Part shown: positions 25,243 through 34,399 of the stretch, piece by piece | Layout: every line of letters starts with the position of its first letter | How positions within the stretch are numbered: position 1 is the first letter of the stretch | Translations under genes and position numbers: made by a program | From: Epilithonimonas zeae | GTDB taxonomy: Bacteria > Bacteroidota > Bacteroidia > Flavobacteriales > Weeksellaceae | Direction of reading: 5' to 3' | Length of the DNA stretch: 64,000 nt | NCBI RefSeq assembly: GCF_023278365.1 | Contig: NZ_CP075338.1 | Coordinates: forward strand, 1,302,001-1,366,000 | The notes under the pieces: model-generated | Database searches by the model: none | Told to the model about the DNA's origin: nothing | Seen by the model: only the letters and a program-made list of their open reading frames with translations

Positions 25243-26337
25243 CTATCCAATAATCAATTCGATGCCTGCCTTTTCTGCTTTGTATTTTATTTTGGTCTGC
25301 AATTCATAATAACTCCAGTTGCGAAGCACAAATTCCTGTTCTTTTGCAATTCCTATTTTGTCTTGCTGATTTTTAAGAATAAGTGTACCCGCCTGTTGCT
25401 GGATGCAGAAATCAATCAGTTTGCGGCTATACAAATGAAGCCGATGGCTTACGTAACGGCTTTCTAGATTTTCTGTCTTATATAATGCCTTCTGTTTCCG
25501 TTTAGCTCCATTTTCTGAACGGGCATAGGCAATACCCTCCTTAATCCTTTTTTGACTTGCCTGAATCGCCAACCTGCGATACAAAAACTCTTCTTTTGAT
25601 CCAATATTGATTCGGACATTGTTGGCTTTTGCAACTATTGGATGCTCCAGAGAAAGGGAAGCTTCCGCTATGATTTCGGGTTTTAAAAGATGCTCGTCCT
25701 TATCAAATTCAAAAACTGCAAGCCAGAAGATTTTCCTGTCTTTCAGCTGTATCTGCGAAGTGCAAAGCTTTATCTCTTCTTTTAGCAGACGTTCCATAAT
25801 CACTCGCTTATCAGTGTAGTCTCTGCCTAAGTATGTTTTGACAGGTATCGCAAACATATTAAAACAAAAGGCTTTCGTTTCTGCGTCAAATCTCATTCTA
25901 CTAATGCATTTAACCGGAAGTGGGATCGGAATGTCTCTTTTATAATTTCTAAGTGATTTTGTTCCCTGCCAATAATCGGCTTTGTTTTTAGAAAAAGTTG
26001 ATTGAATTGTATTGTTAAGACTTCCCAGAATATCTGTCGGGATTTCCCCTTTGAATCGGTCAAACACCATTCGTGCTGTAGTGCCAGTTTTCGAACGGTT
26101 AAAAATTCCCATATGATCTTTTTTTTCATCAGCTAACTTGTATTGGATTTCTTCTGTGAAGTAAAAGAAATCTTTGATCATTTCCTGGACATATAAATGT
26201 GAAGCTATTAAGTTGGCCGCTCGGAAACAACGGTTCTGATATCGATAAAGTTTTTCCCACATTTCATTTTTTTGATCCGATGGAACATCGATCAATAACT
26301 GAATTTTTCGGGTAAGTGTCATCGTAGATTTTTCCAT
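25243..26337 (-). CDS. nuclease-dead Cas12f-like RNA-guided protein (dCas12f)
   Basis: A 364-aa Cas12f/TnpB-superfamily protein that cannot cleave. The conserved landmarks are clear: EEFLYRRLAIQ, GAKRKQKAL, SHRLHLYSRKLIDFCIQQQA and LRNWSYYELQTKIKYKAEKA. RuvC-I, normally GVDLG-x-x-HP, reads EASLSLEHPIVA with Ser227 in place of Asp. RuvC-II, normally ExDL-type, reads TLILKNQQ with Lys322 in place of Glu. The protein stops at AGIELIIG, before the zinc ribbon and the RuvC-III Asp. The start at 26337 is one base after the sigma-factor TGA, so the two are translationally coupled; an ATG at 26388 would overlap the sigma gene. Expected role: RNA-guided DNA binding that recruits the sigma factor. Confidence 0.82.
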   Translation of the reverse strand: MEKSTMTLTRKIQLLIDVPSDQKNEMWEKLYRYQNRCFRAANLIASHLYVQEMIKDFFYFTEEIQYKLADEKKDHMGIFNRSKTGTTARMVFDRFKGEIPTDILGSLNNTIQSTFSKNKADYWQGTKSLRNYKRDIPIPLPVKCISRMRFDAETKAFCFNMFAIPVKTYLGRDYTDKRVIMERLLKEEIKLCTSQIQLKDRKIFWLAVFEFDKDEHLLKPEIIAEASLSLEHPIVAKANNVRINIGSKEEFLYRRLAIQASQKRIKEGIAYARSENGAKRKQKALYKTENLESRYVSHRLHLYSRKLIDFCIQQQAGTLILKNQQDKIGIAKEQEFVLRNWSYYELQTKIKYKAEKAGIELIIG

Positions 26338-26338
26338 A

Positions 26339-27154
26339 TCAAATAGGTATTTCAGAGTTTTTCCGATTCTGTAAATATTGATAGGCACAAAGAAACTCTT
26401 GATGCACTTCTTTTTCAGAAAGTTTGAGTTCTCGTGCGATCACTGCAAATGAAGATTTCTGTTCAAATCTTCTTTTTATGATTTCAATTTGTTGACTGCT
26501 AAGTTCATCTTGGTGAACCTTGTCTTTCTGAGATTCAATCGCTAGCTTTCCATTAGAATTTGTCTTTAAGATTTTCTTTAGATCGTTTATTGCCCCAGCT
26601 ACTTCATTGCTTATATCTTTAACACTACTACCCATTGCTTCTGCAATAGGTTTGTATCTAAAGCCATATTGAAGGCAAAGCTCGATCAGGTGCTTTCTTT
26701 TTGGGTTTATCACCTTTAATACTTTATTGACTTCATCAAAATCTTTTTGATCGGACTCCTGCTGAATAAGATTTTCTTTGTCTTGCAGAGGATCATATCC
26801 GATAAGATAATCCTGATAATTCTCAAAACTTTCAAGGGAAGCTGTTAAGCGAGCGAATTTATTTTTCGGAGCAGTAAAATAAGATATACAGTCTCTTTTT
26901 AAAACAAACCGCAAAAAGCCAAGAATATGATTTGGCGTTTCTATGGAATCACGGTGTAACCATAATTTAAGAAATGTATCTTGCACAAGTGTTTCCACAA
27001 CAAAATCATCGTCAAGCATTTGTTTTCCGATCCAGAAAAGAAGTCTTTTGTACCGTAGATGAATATGTTCTAATGAGGCAGGATTACCTTTTTTCAGCAG
27101 TTCATATAACTGAAAATCAGTTAGCTTTCGGGGTAGTGAGTTTGTTCTTTTCAT
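26339..27154 (-). CDS. sigma-70 family (ECF-like) sigma factor linked to dCas12f
   Basis: A 271-aa sigma factor, longer than the usual 160-200 aa of ECF sigmas. Region 2 lies at about 12-93 (LRYKRLLFWIGKQMLDDDFV, VETLVQDTFLKLWLHRDS, ending LKRDCISYF) and region 4 at about 138-195 (KRKHLIELCLQYGFRYKPIA, EAMGSSVKDI). An additional C-terminal segment at about 215-262 (LSSQQIEIIKRRFEQKSSFA, VIARELKLSEKEV) resembles a second region-4-like HTH. No anti-sigma gene is adjacent; the dCas12f gene follows after one base. In recently described Bacteroidota systems such sigma factors are brought to DNA by dCas12f and guide RNA. That is the favoured role here (inference). Confidence 0.85.
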   Translation of the reverse strand: MKRTNSLPRKLTDFQLYELLKKGNPASLEHIHLRYKRLLFWIGKQMLDDDFVVETLVQDTFLKLWLHRDSIETPNHILGFLRFVLKRDCISYFTAPKNKFARLTASLESFENYQDYLIGYDPLQDKENLIQQESDQKDFDEVNKVLKVINPKRKHLIELCLQYGFRYKPIAEAMGSSVKDISNEVAGAINDLKKILKTNSNGKLAIESQKDKVHQDELSSQQIEIIKRRFEQKSSFAVIARELKLSEKEVHQEFLCAYQYLQNRKNSEIPI

Positions 27155-27284
27155 AAGCGGTATTTTTCAGCTTATTGATTGCTAAAAGAAACTGCTTAGA
27201 TATCCGAATGAATTATCTGTACCATTTTATGCAATATCTCACTACATCTTGCCTCCAAATAAATGGCGTGAAACTCAACATATC

Positions 27285-27393
27285 CGAACTGGGGCACTGG
27301 TATACCTTATATGCAGATAAGTGAGCTCACGCCTAGGTCGTGAGCTACTTTACTTATCCTCTCGCATATTAAAAATTACCAGTTTTCAGTTCG
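27285..27393. repeat. 109-bp imperfect palindrome upstream of the sigma/dCas12f operon
   Basis: Five nested arm pairs are found: CGAACTG 27285-27291 / CAGTTCG 27387-27393; ACTGGTA 27296-27302 / TACCAGT 27377-27383; ATATGC 27309-27314 / GCATAT 27364-27369; GATAAGT 27316-27322 / ACTTATC 27352-27358; AGCTCACG 27324-27331 / CGTGAGCT 27339-27346, with small internal loops and a seven-base apical loop. It lies between the divergent sigma and XRE genes. It may be a structured RNA, a cis element or a cruciform site. Confidence 0.7.
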
Positions 27394-27485
27394 AGATTCT
27401 AAGCAATAGCTTCTATATTTCTTTGAAGTATCGCAAAGTTACATTTCAATAACTTATTTTACAAATATAAGAATATTTTCTAAAA

Positions 27486-27503
27486 TATGTACTATAGTAC
27501 ATA
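27486..27503. promoter_or_regulatory. 18-bp palindromic operator upstream of the XRE gene
   Basis: TATGTACTATAGTACATA is a perfect 18-bp palindrome, 33 bases before the XRE start codon. It is a likely binding site of the XRE protein itself, as for controller proteins of restriction systems. Confidence 0.65.
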
Positions 27504-27536
27504 ATATTTTTTGATGTTTTTCATTCACTTTGGTTT

Positions 27537-27818
27537 ATGAATGAATCATTAGAAGAAATAGAAAGATATGTTATAAAACGTGTTAAAGAAATACGAGAAT
27601 CAAAGAGTGTCACTCAAGAGGAACTCTCACTTTCTATTGGGAAGAATATTGGATTTATTTCACAGATAGAAGCTCCATCTAAAAAAGCAAAATATAATTT
27701 GATCCATCTAAATCTAATTGCAATAGCATTAGGATGCTCCATTAAGGATTTTCTTCCTGATGAACCTATTCGAGATAAGAAATACGATATTAAAGAAATT
27801 AAAAGTAAAAAATCCTGA
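27537..27818 (+). CDS. XRE-family transcriptional regulator (controller-like)
   Basis: A 93-aa Cro/CI-type HTH protein: residues about 12-70 contain VKEIRESKSVTQEELSLSIG, NIGFISQIEAPSKKAKYN and LNLIAIALGCSIKDFLPDE. Size and location, just upstream of a restriction/anticodon-nuclease island, match controller proteins of restriction systems. A perfect palindrome before its start suggests autoregulation. It is divergent from the sigma/dCas12f operon. Confidence 0.85.
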   Translation: MNESLEEIERYVIKRVKEIRESKSVTQEELSLSIGKNIGFISQIEAPSKKAKYNLIHLNLIAIALGCSIKDFLPDEPIRDKKYDIKEIKSKKS

Positions 27819-28294
27819 CGAGAGTTGGGATTTTTTTGTAATGATAAAAGTGCTTTTAGAGATTAGAATGAAGAGTTAAACTACATCTTGTACCTTATTT
27901 TTTGATTGATATAAAAACAATTTGAATTTATGACCTTCTTAGTCGCTCAATCCTAAACGACTATTTGAATTATTGATTTAAAAAGATCTTCTTCGTACTT
28001 ACGCATAAGATTTTATTAAGAAAATATGAGAAGATTCATTTGAGAAAATAGTTTGAATTCTGTGCTAATATTTTGTTTTGTTAAACGTTACGGTTTTCCG
28101 TTTTTTCTTTTACTTTCCTTTTGTTACATTTAAAGGTTGGAAAATACGGAATATCCAATTTAGCTTTTAGGTACATTTTAATCGAATATTAACGAGATTT
28201 GATGTAAAGTTTTCCTAATAGTAATAATGATTTATACAGTGCAATAAAAGATAGAGATGGTTAAATTCTAGAGAAAACTAAAAACTAAATACCA
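27819..28294. other. 476-base spacer before the RloC-like gene
   Basis: It begins with a weak hairpin plus T run (AAAATCC / GGATTTTTTT, about 27809-27837) that may end the XRE transcript. The rest is AT-rich with no open frame or structure that I can support. The promoter of the next gene is presumably here. Confidence 0.4.
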
Positions 28295-30526
28295 ATGATT
28301 AATTCAATTATTTTAAAAGGGGTAGCTACTTATGATTCAACAGATGGCATCCTAATAAATAATTTAAAAAGAGTAAATTTTTTATACGGAACCAACGGTT
28401 GTGGGAAAACTACTTTGTCTAATTTTTTACAAGAAACTGCTAACCCAATATTTGCAAATTGTAAAGTATCTTGGGTAGATGAGCAACCTATTAAGACATT
28501 AGTATACAATAAGTCATTTCGAGAACATAACTTCGGAAAAGGTAATATTAGTGGAGTCTTTACTTTGGGGCAAGCAACCACTGATGAAATAAAATTAATA
28601 GAAGAAAAAAAGGAAGAATTAAGAAAGATAAAAGATGAAGGTGGAAAATTAAAGGATACACTAAATAGTCAAATTGAAAAAAAGAAAAATTTAGAGAAGG
28701 AATTTACTGATGAATGTTGGAAGAAAATATACAAAAAATACGATAAGGAATTTAAAGATGCTTTTGTTGGTTCGATGAAATCCGGAGAATTATTTAAAAA
28801 CAGACTTTTAAAAGAATTTTCTACTAATACAGCCAATCTAGAAAACTTAGAATTTTTAAAAGAAAAAGCAAAAACTATATTTGGCGAAGTACCTCAGAAA
28901 ATAAAACTTATTAATGATATTATGTACAGAAATATAATATCAATTGAAAAAGATTCTATTTGGAATAAAATAATTGTTGGAAAAGCAGATGTCGATTTAG
29001 CTCGATTAATACAAAAGTTAAATATTAATGATTGGGTAAATGAGGGAAGAAAATATATACAAGAAAATGAAACTTGTCCATTTTGTCAACAAAAGACAAT
29101 CACAAAAGATTTTAAAAAACAGTTAGAAAACTTCTTTGATGAAGTTTACATCAATGATTTAAAAAAGTTAAAAGATTTAAAGCAAGAATATAATTCTGCT
29201 AATGAGAATATTCTTAACGAGCTTAATGCAATTGAAATTGATCATAAGATTCTAAAAGATTCTAAATTAGATATTAATAAGTTTTCCGCATATCTAAAAA
29301 CACTAATTAGCCAAAATACTACGAATAATGAACTCCTAAATAGTAAAATAAAAGAGCCTAGCAGGAAAATAGAGCTTATTTCTCTCGAAGAACAATTCGA
29401 TTTAATCAAAAACTTAATTGATAAAGCAAATGATGACATTAAGAAGCATAATGAATTAGTAGAAAATTTTATTTCAGAAAAAGACAAGCTAACTCAAGAA
29501 ATTTGGAAATTTTTGGTTGAGGAATTTAAAGATGACCTAGCAAAGTACAATTCAAATACTACCGGACTTGATAAAGGAATAATAAAATTAGAAGCAGACC
29601 GCGGTGCAAAGTTAGAAATTTATAAAACACTGAAAAGCGAGATTGTCAAGTTAAGCAAAAACGTTACTAGTATTCAGCCGACTGTTGATGAAATCAACAA
29701 TCTATTGCAGGCTTACGGATTTCTAAATTTTAAAATAGTACCTGCAACTGAAGATGGATTTTATCAAATACAAAGAGAAAATGGAGAAATAGCAGCAATG
29801 ACTTTAAGTGAGGGAGAAGTTACTTTCATTACTTTTCTATATTATTTACAACTTGCAAAAGGAAGCCTTGATGAAAACACAGTTAATGATGAGCGTATTT
29901 TGGTAATTGATGATCCAATTTCGAGCTTAGATAGTAATGTACTATTTGTTGTAAGCACTTTAATAAAAGAAATATTAAAAGATGTACGAAATAACATTGG
30001 AAATATTAAGCAAATTATTCTTTTGACTCATAATATCTATTTCCATAAAGAAGCTTCATTTGAAGGTAATAACAGAGGGAAGGGAGAAAGGAATCAATAT
30101 TATATACTTCGTAAAGTAAACTCTGTTACTAGATTATTTCCTTATTTAGATAAAAATCCAATATCTTCTTCGTACGATTTATTATGGAATGAAATAAAGG
30201 ATTATAAAAAGAATTCTGGTATCACTGTTCAAAATGCAATGAGAAGGGTAATCGAAAATTACTTTAGTATTTTAGGACAAAAGAGAGATGAGACATTGTT
30301 GTCAAAATTTACTAATCCTCAAGAAAAGGAAATTTTTAGATCATTATTGAGTTGGATAAATGAAGGCTCACATACTTTGCCTGATGATTTATATGTTGAA
30401 CTTCCTGATCAGTCAATAGAATCTTATTTAAAAGTTTTTAAGGAAATATTTCTCCACACACATAATATTGGGCATTATAATATGATGATGGGTGCCGAAG
30501 AAAATGAAGAAATACTAGTAGAATAA
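28295..30526 (+). CDS. RloC-like anticodon nuclease (AAA ATPase with zinc-hook and HEPN-type end)
   Basis: A 743-aa AAA_13-type ATPase. Walker A is YGTNGCGKTT (GTNGCGKT 32-39). A long coiled coil carries the zinc-hook CPFC (Cys260, Cys263). The ABC signature LSEGE and Walker B ILVIDDPISSLDSN follow. The C-terminal region has Arg650-x3-Glu654 and His693 (MRRVIENYF ... INEGSH), resembling the Arg-Glu-His triad of PrrC/RloC anticodon nucleases. RloC proteins cleave tRNA when DNA damage or anti-restriction is sensed, and are often tied to type I restriction systems, as here. The zinc hook favours RloC over PrrC. Function inferred from motifs. Confidence 0.75.
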   Translation: MINSIILKGVATYDSTDGILINNLKRVNFLYGTNGCGKTTLSNFLQETANPIFANCKVSWVDEQPIKTLVYNKSFREHNFGKGNISGVFTLGQATTDEIKLIEEKKEELRKIKDEGGKLKDTLNSQIEKKKNLEKEFTDECWKKIYKKYDKEFKDAFVGSMKSGELFKNRLLKEFSTNTANLENLEFLKEKAKTIFGEVPQKIKLINDIMYRNIISIEKDSIWNKIIVGKADVDLARLIQKLNINDWVNEGRKYIQENETCPFCQQKTITKDFKKQLENFFDEVYINDLKKLKDLKQEYNSANENILNELNAIEIDHKILKDSKLDINKFSAYLKTLISQNTTNNELLNSKIKEPSRKIELISLEEQFDLIKNLIDKANDDIKKHNELVENFISEKDKLTQEIWKFLVEEFKDDLAKYNSNTTGLDKGIIKLEADRGAKLEIYKTLKSEIVKLSKNVTSIQPTVDEINNLLQAYGFLNFKIVPATEDGFYQIQRENGEIAAMTLSEGEVTFITFLYYLQLAKGSLDENTVNDERILVIDDPISSLDSNVLFVVSTLIKEILKDVRNNIGNIKQIILLTHNIYFHKEASFEGNNRGKGERNQYYILRKVNSVTRLFPYLDKNPISSSYDLLWNEIKDYKKNSGITVQNAMRRVIENYFSILGQKRDETLLSKFTNPQEKEIFRSLLSWINEGSHTLPDDLYVELPDQSIESYLKVFKEIFLHTHNIGHYNMMMGAEENEEILVE

Positions 30527-30904
30527 TTTTGTAAACAATAAATACCTTACAAAATTAGCTCTTGCATTATCTCTTAAATATAAACCTTACAAATCATTTA
30601 AATAAAGAATTCTAAGTCGGTTGTAGAGAAGAGCTTTTTTCCCACTCTACGTTAACACAAGGTTCCCAAACAACAATGTATTGGTCGTCCTTGAAAATTA
30701 AGAAATGGGATAATTACAATTTTAAATATTGATTTCTAAATAATGGTGCACAAAGCGTTTAGGACAGAACTCAGAAAATTTTCTGGGTTTGATGTACAAG
30801 AGCAAAATAAAATTTATCTGTCATTTCGTCACAATCCGAGTTCCCAAGTTATAGCGAAAGCCAGACAAAGGTTTTGGAAATGATAATGTAATTGAAATTT
30901 AATA
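30527..30904. other. 378-base spacer, little recognised
   Basis: AT-rich sequence without a supported gene. It holds a perfect 14-bp palindrome CAGAAAATTTTCTG at 30772-30785 that might be a protein-binding site. No terminator with a clear T tract follows the RloC-like gene. Confidence 0.35.
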
Positions 30905-32608
30905 ATGAAACGAAAAAAAATTGGAAGGAATTTAAAATTAGTGGTAGCTCAAAATTGGAAAGATATTTTTCCGGATAAAATTGAAAAAAGAAATGTTATA
31001 GATCTTTTGGCAGGTATTGATCCAGATATCTTGTTGCTAATTGTTTGTGCAATAAATCAATCCTTTATCGCAGGGGAATCCTTTGAAATGAAATTGATCG
31101 ATTCATTGTCAGATCTTGAGAAAATAAAATATCGATATGAGATAAGTAAAATATTGAATTGTTTAAATAAGAGAAACTCTAATATTAACGAAACAAAGTG
31201 TATTTTCAATGTCAAAGCTAATAACCTATTAATTAAAAAAATCGTTGAGAATTATAATTATTTAAAGGATAAATCAAATTCTGAATTCGAATCATTTCCA
31301 TTTATTCAGGCATATTTAATATTCAATTCAGAAGTGTATCCCACTATTAAATTTATGGATGATATACCAGAGAAGTACTTCAAAAGCCTAGCGCAATTCA
31401 TTATTACAACAAAAACCATTGATTTTGATTTTGTTTATCATCAGCTGTTTATTTTTGTTCGGTTACGATCTTTGTTTGAGTATCTATGTAGAAATTATTC
31501 TGGTTTTTTGCAGCGATTTGAAGATAAGCATAATATAAATGGTTTAGACAAATATATTTTTGATCAACTCTTTTTATTAAACTATTTGGATGACAAAAAC
31601 TATATAAGTTTAGACCCAAAAAATTCAAAAGAAATACGAATAAAAGAATATTGTGAAGAATTATGCATAAATTCATTATTCAATAAACAAAAAATTGAAC
31701 TAAAATATTATCCACTGTTAAAGGATATTGATAATGACAATGGTTATTTTGTGCTTAACAAAGCTTACTTATTCCTGAATTTTTATCATAAAATAAAATA
31801 TAAAGTATTCCAATTTTTAACTGAAGAATACAAGGCATTTAATTCGTATAACGATTTTTCTTCCGAATATGCAGAAAAGGGGAGTGAAGAAATATTGTTT
31901 CGAAATTTGATTCAATTATCCTTAAAGAATAAGTATTATAAAGTAATATTTAATGAAAAAAATAAATCATTAATTGATTGTCTAATAATCAATAATAAAC
32001 ATATTTTTATATTCGAATTTAAGGATTATGAGAGCATTAATAAATTAGATACGATCTACGATTATAAAGAGGTCGAAAGAATAATTGAGAAAAATTTTGT
32101 CAAGAAAAAAGGAATCTCTCAATTAATCTCAATGATGAATAAGTTAAAAATTAACAGTGACTTTAAAGAGATTATTGCAAGAAAAAATATTAAACCTCAT
32201 ACTATCGAAATATATCCTGTTATTGTAGTATCAAATTCATTTTATAATATTCCTTCTTTAGAGCATTACTTAAGCCTCAAAATGATGGAAAAACTTAGTG
32301 TAATAGATTTAGGTGTTAAAAAAGTTCACAATCTTACAATGATTGATTTAAATTCATTGGTTGAATTAACATACTATAATAATCAATTTGATTTGGTAAA
32401 ATGCCTTAAAGAATATGCGTTGAAAAAAAAGAAATTTAATGAAAATGTAGCTTTACCCAATTACCCATCTTTTAGGGAAAGTTTCATTAAAGCAGATATT
32501 GTAAAGAATGGTGATTTTCTTACACAATTTTTAAAGTTAACTAACTTTGAAAACACTGAAGATATTAAATCAATGCCTGACGATTTTTTTAAACGAAAGA
32601 AAAGATAG
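30905..32608 (+). CDS. unknown protein with a C-terminal PD-(D/E)xK-like motif
   Basis: 567 aa, Lys- and Asn-rich, AT-rich, no recognised family. A long helical N-terminal part is followed by residues 329-380, where Glu329 (SEEILFRNLI), Asp358 (SLIDCLII), Glu371 and Lys373 (IFIFEFKDYE) match the E...D...ExK layout of PD-(D/E)xK nucleases; then comes KKGISQLISMMNKLKIN. It sits between the RloC-like gene and hsdM, with spacers on both sides. It may be a restriction-like effector of its own or a companion of the type I system (inference). Confidence 0.5.
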   Translation: MKRKKIGRNLKLVVAQNWKDIFPDKIEKRNVIDLLAGIDPDILLLIVCAINQSFIAGESFEMKLIDSLSDLEKIKYRYEISKILNCLNKRNSNINETKCIFNVKANNLLIKKIVENYNYLKDKSNSEFESFPFIQAYLIFNSEVYPTIKFMDDIPEKYFKSLAQFIITTKTIDFDFVYHQLFIFVRLRSLFEYLCRNYSGFLQRFEDKHNINGLDKYIFDQLFLLNYLDDKNYISLDPKNSKEIRIKEYCEELCINSLFNKQKIELKYYPLLKDIDNDNGYFVLNKAYLFLNFYHKIKYKVFQFLTEEYKAFNSYNDFSSEYAEKGSEEILFRNLIQLSLKNKYYKVIFNEKNKSLIDCLIINNKHIFIFEFKDYESINKLDTIYDYKEVERIIEKNFVKKKGISQLISMMNKLKINSDFKEIIARKNIKPHTIEIYPVIVVSNSFYNIPSLEHYLSLKMMEKLSVIDLGVKKVHNLTMIDLNSLVELTYYNNQFDLVKCLKEYALKKKKFNENVALPNYPSFRESFIKADIVKNGDFLTQFLKLTNFENTEDIKSMPDDFFKRKKR

Positions 32609-32800
32609 TAATTATTTTGGATTATTTTAATGAGCGAAATCTCTTGATTGTTATCAGAGTTTACAATGAATATAAAAATAGATATTAATTGAAAATAATC
32701 ATCTATTAAGTGTTCTAAACTTGGATAAATTGCTATATTTTTATAAATTCTAAACCAAAATTTAATAAAATTATATTTATTTGGTTTTTAATATGTTAAA

Positions 32801-34399
32801 ATGACTCAAAAAGATATTAAACAGCTCGAAGTAGAGCTTTGGGAAGCAGCCGATGAATTAAGAGCTAATTCAAAATTGACTGCGGCTGAATATAAAGATC
32901 CTTTATTAGGATTAATTTTATTGCGTTTTGCTGAAAATAAGTATTTAGAAGCAAAAGATAAATTACAAGAAATACTACCTGTAAATCCTCGTACTGGAAA
33001 ACGTCGTGATGTTAAGAAAGATGATTATGTTGCTCTTGGAGCAATGTTCTTACCAGAAAAAGCACAGTATACTCATCTTGCCAATTTGCCGGAAAGCGAA
33101 GATTTGGCCGAAGCTGTAAATTCTGCAATGAAGCTTATTGAAACTGAATATGAAGAACTGGCAGGTATTCTTCCTAAAAATTATCAGGAACTGACGCCTG
33201 AAGATGATTCTGATAATAATTTACTGGCAAACCTGATCCGTATTTTTAACAGTGACTCAGTACAAAAGGCTAAAGGTGATGTCTTTGGAAGAGTGTATGA
33301 ATATTTCCTGATGAAGCTTTCAATGATGGGCGCCGGTGCTCAAGAAGGAGGGGAATTCTTTACGCCCCCATCATTAGTACAATTGATTGTTAATTTTATT
33401 CAGCCGGATCACGGGATTATCCATGATCCTGCGTGTGGTTCGGGAGGTATGTTTGTACAAACTGCACACTTTATCAAAAATCATCAGAACAAAAAAGTAA
33501 ACGAAGCTATTCAAGTTTTCGGTACCGAATATAAAAGCAATACCACACGTTTGGCCAAAATGAACTTAGCCATCCATGGAATAAACGGGAGTATAGCTAA
33601 TAATAATTCTTTTTACAGCGATCCACACGAACTCTATGGAAAATGTGATTTCCTGATGGCAAATCCGCCTTTTAATGTGGATAAAGTAGATGCTAAGAAT
33701 AAATTTTTAGCAGAAGATAAACGTTTACCATTTGGGGCACCGTTAACAGGTAAGGGAACGATTGGAAATGCCAATTATCTTTGGATACAGTATTTTATGT
33801 CATATCTGAACCCAACTGGAAGGGCTGGTTTTGTAATGGCGTCTTCAGCAACTGATGCTGGAAATGCTGAAAAACGAATCCGTGAAGAATTGGTAAAAAC
33901 AGGAAATGTAGACTGTATCGTTTCTATCGGAAACAACTTTTTCTATACCCGTTCGCTGCCTTGCCATTTATGGTTTTTTGATAAAGGAAAGCGAAAAGAG
34001 AACAAAGATAAAATACTGATGATAGATGCCCGTAATGTTTATCGAAAGGTAAGCACAACGATTAATGATTTTTCTCCTGAGCAATTGGAAGGATTAACGG
34101 CCATGATAGCATTATACCGAGGTGAAACTCCTGAAGTAGCAATAGACAATTCTTGGTTTAACGAGCATTTCCCTGATGGGACTTATCGTGATGTAGAAGG
34201 TTTATGCAAAATGGTGGATTTGGAAGAAGTGGCGGAACAGGATTACAGCTTGACACCGGGACGATATGTTGGTGTAAACATCGACATTGATATGGATTTT
34301 GATTACAAAACCCGAATGCAGGAATTGCATGGCGAATTAGCTGAGCTGAATATGGAAGCCAACCAATTGATGAATCAAATTCAAGCTATTAAATTATGA
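32801..34399 (+). CDS. hsdM: type I restriction-modification DNA methyltransferase subunit M
   Basis: A 532-aa adenine-N6 methyltransferase. The HsdM N-terminal helical domain (LEVELWEAADELRAN, LLGLILLRFAENKYLEA) precedes SAM-binding motif I DPACGSGGMFVQ and catalytic motif IV NPPFNV. It methylates the host recognition site with HsdS and forms part of the restriction complex with HsdR. The hsdS start overlaps its stop by four bases. It opens an uninterrupted operon that runs to the Septu-like pair. Confidence 0.95.
   Translation: MTQKDIKQLEVELWEAADELRANSKLTAAEYKDPLLGLILLRFAENKYLEAKDKLQEILPVNPRTGKRRDVKKDDYVALGAMFLPEKAQYTHLANLPESEDLAEAVNSAMKLIETEYEELAGILPKNYQELTPEDDSDNNLLANLIRIFNSDSVQKAKGDVFGRVYEYFLMKLSMMGAGAQEGGEFFTPPSLVQLIVNFIQPDHGIIHDPACGSGGMFVQTAHFIKNHQNKKVNEAIQVFGTEYKSNTTRLAKMNLAIHGINGSIANNNSFYSDPHELYGKCDFLMANPPFNVDKVDAKNKFLAEDKRLPFGAPLTGKGTIGNANYLWIQYFMSYLNPTGRAGFVMASSATDAGNAEKRIREELVKTGNVDCIVSIGNNFFYTRSLPCHLWFFDKGKRKENKDKILMIDARNVYRKVSTTINDFSPEQLEGLTAMIALYRGETPEVAIDNSWFNEHFPDGTYRDVEGLCKMVDLEEVAEQDYSLTPGRYVGVNIDIDMDFDYKTRMQELHGELAELNMEANQLMNQIQAIKL

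Noticed and set aside
25243-26337. Ordinary TnpB of an IS200/IS605 insertion sequence
   Set aside because: No TnpA, no element ends, catalytic residues lost, and tight coupling to a sigma factor.
27265-27270. Guide match GGCGTG upstream of the sigma gene as an autoregulatory target
   Set aside because: Only six bases match and no preceding G; matches of this length are expected by chance.
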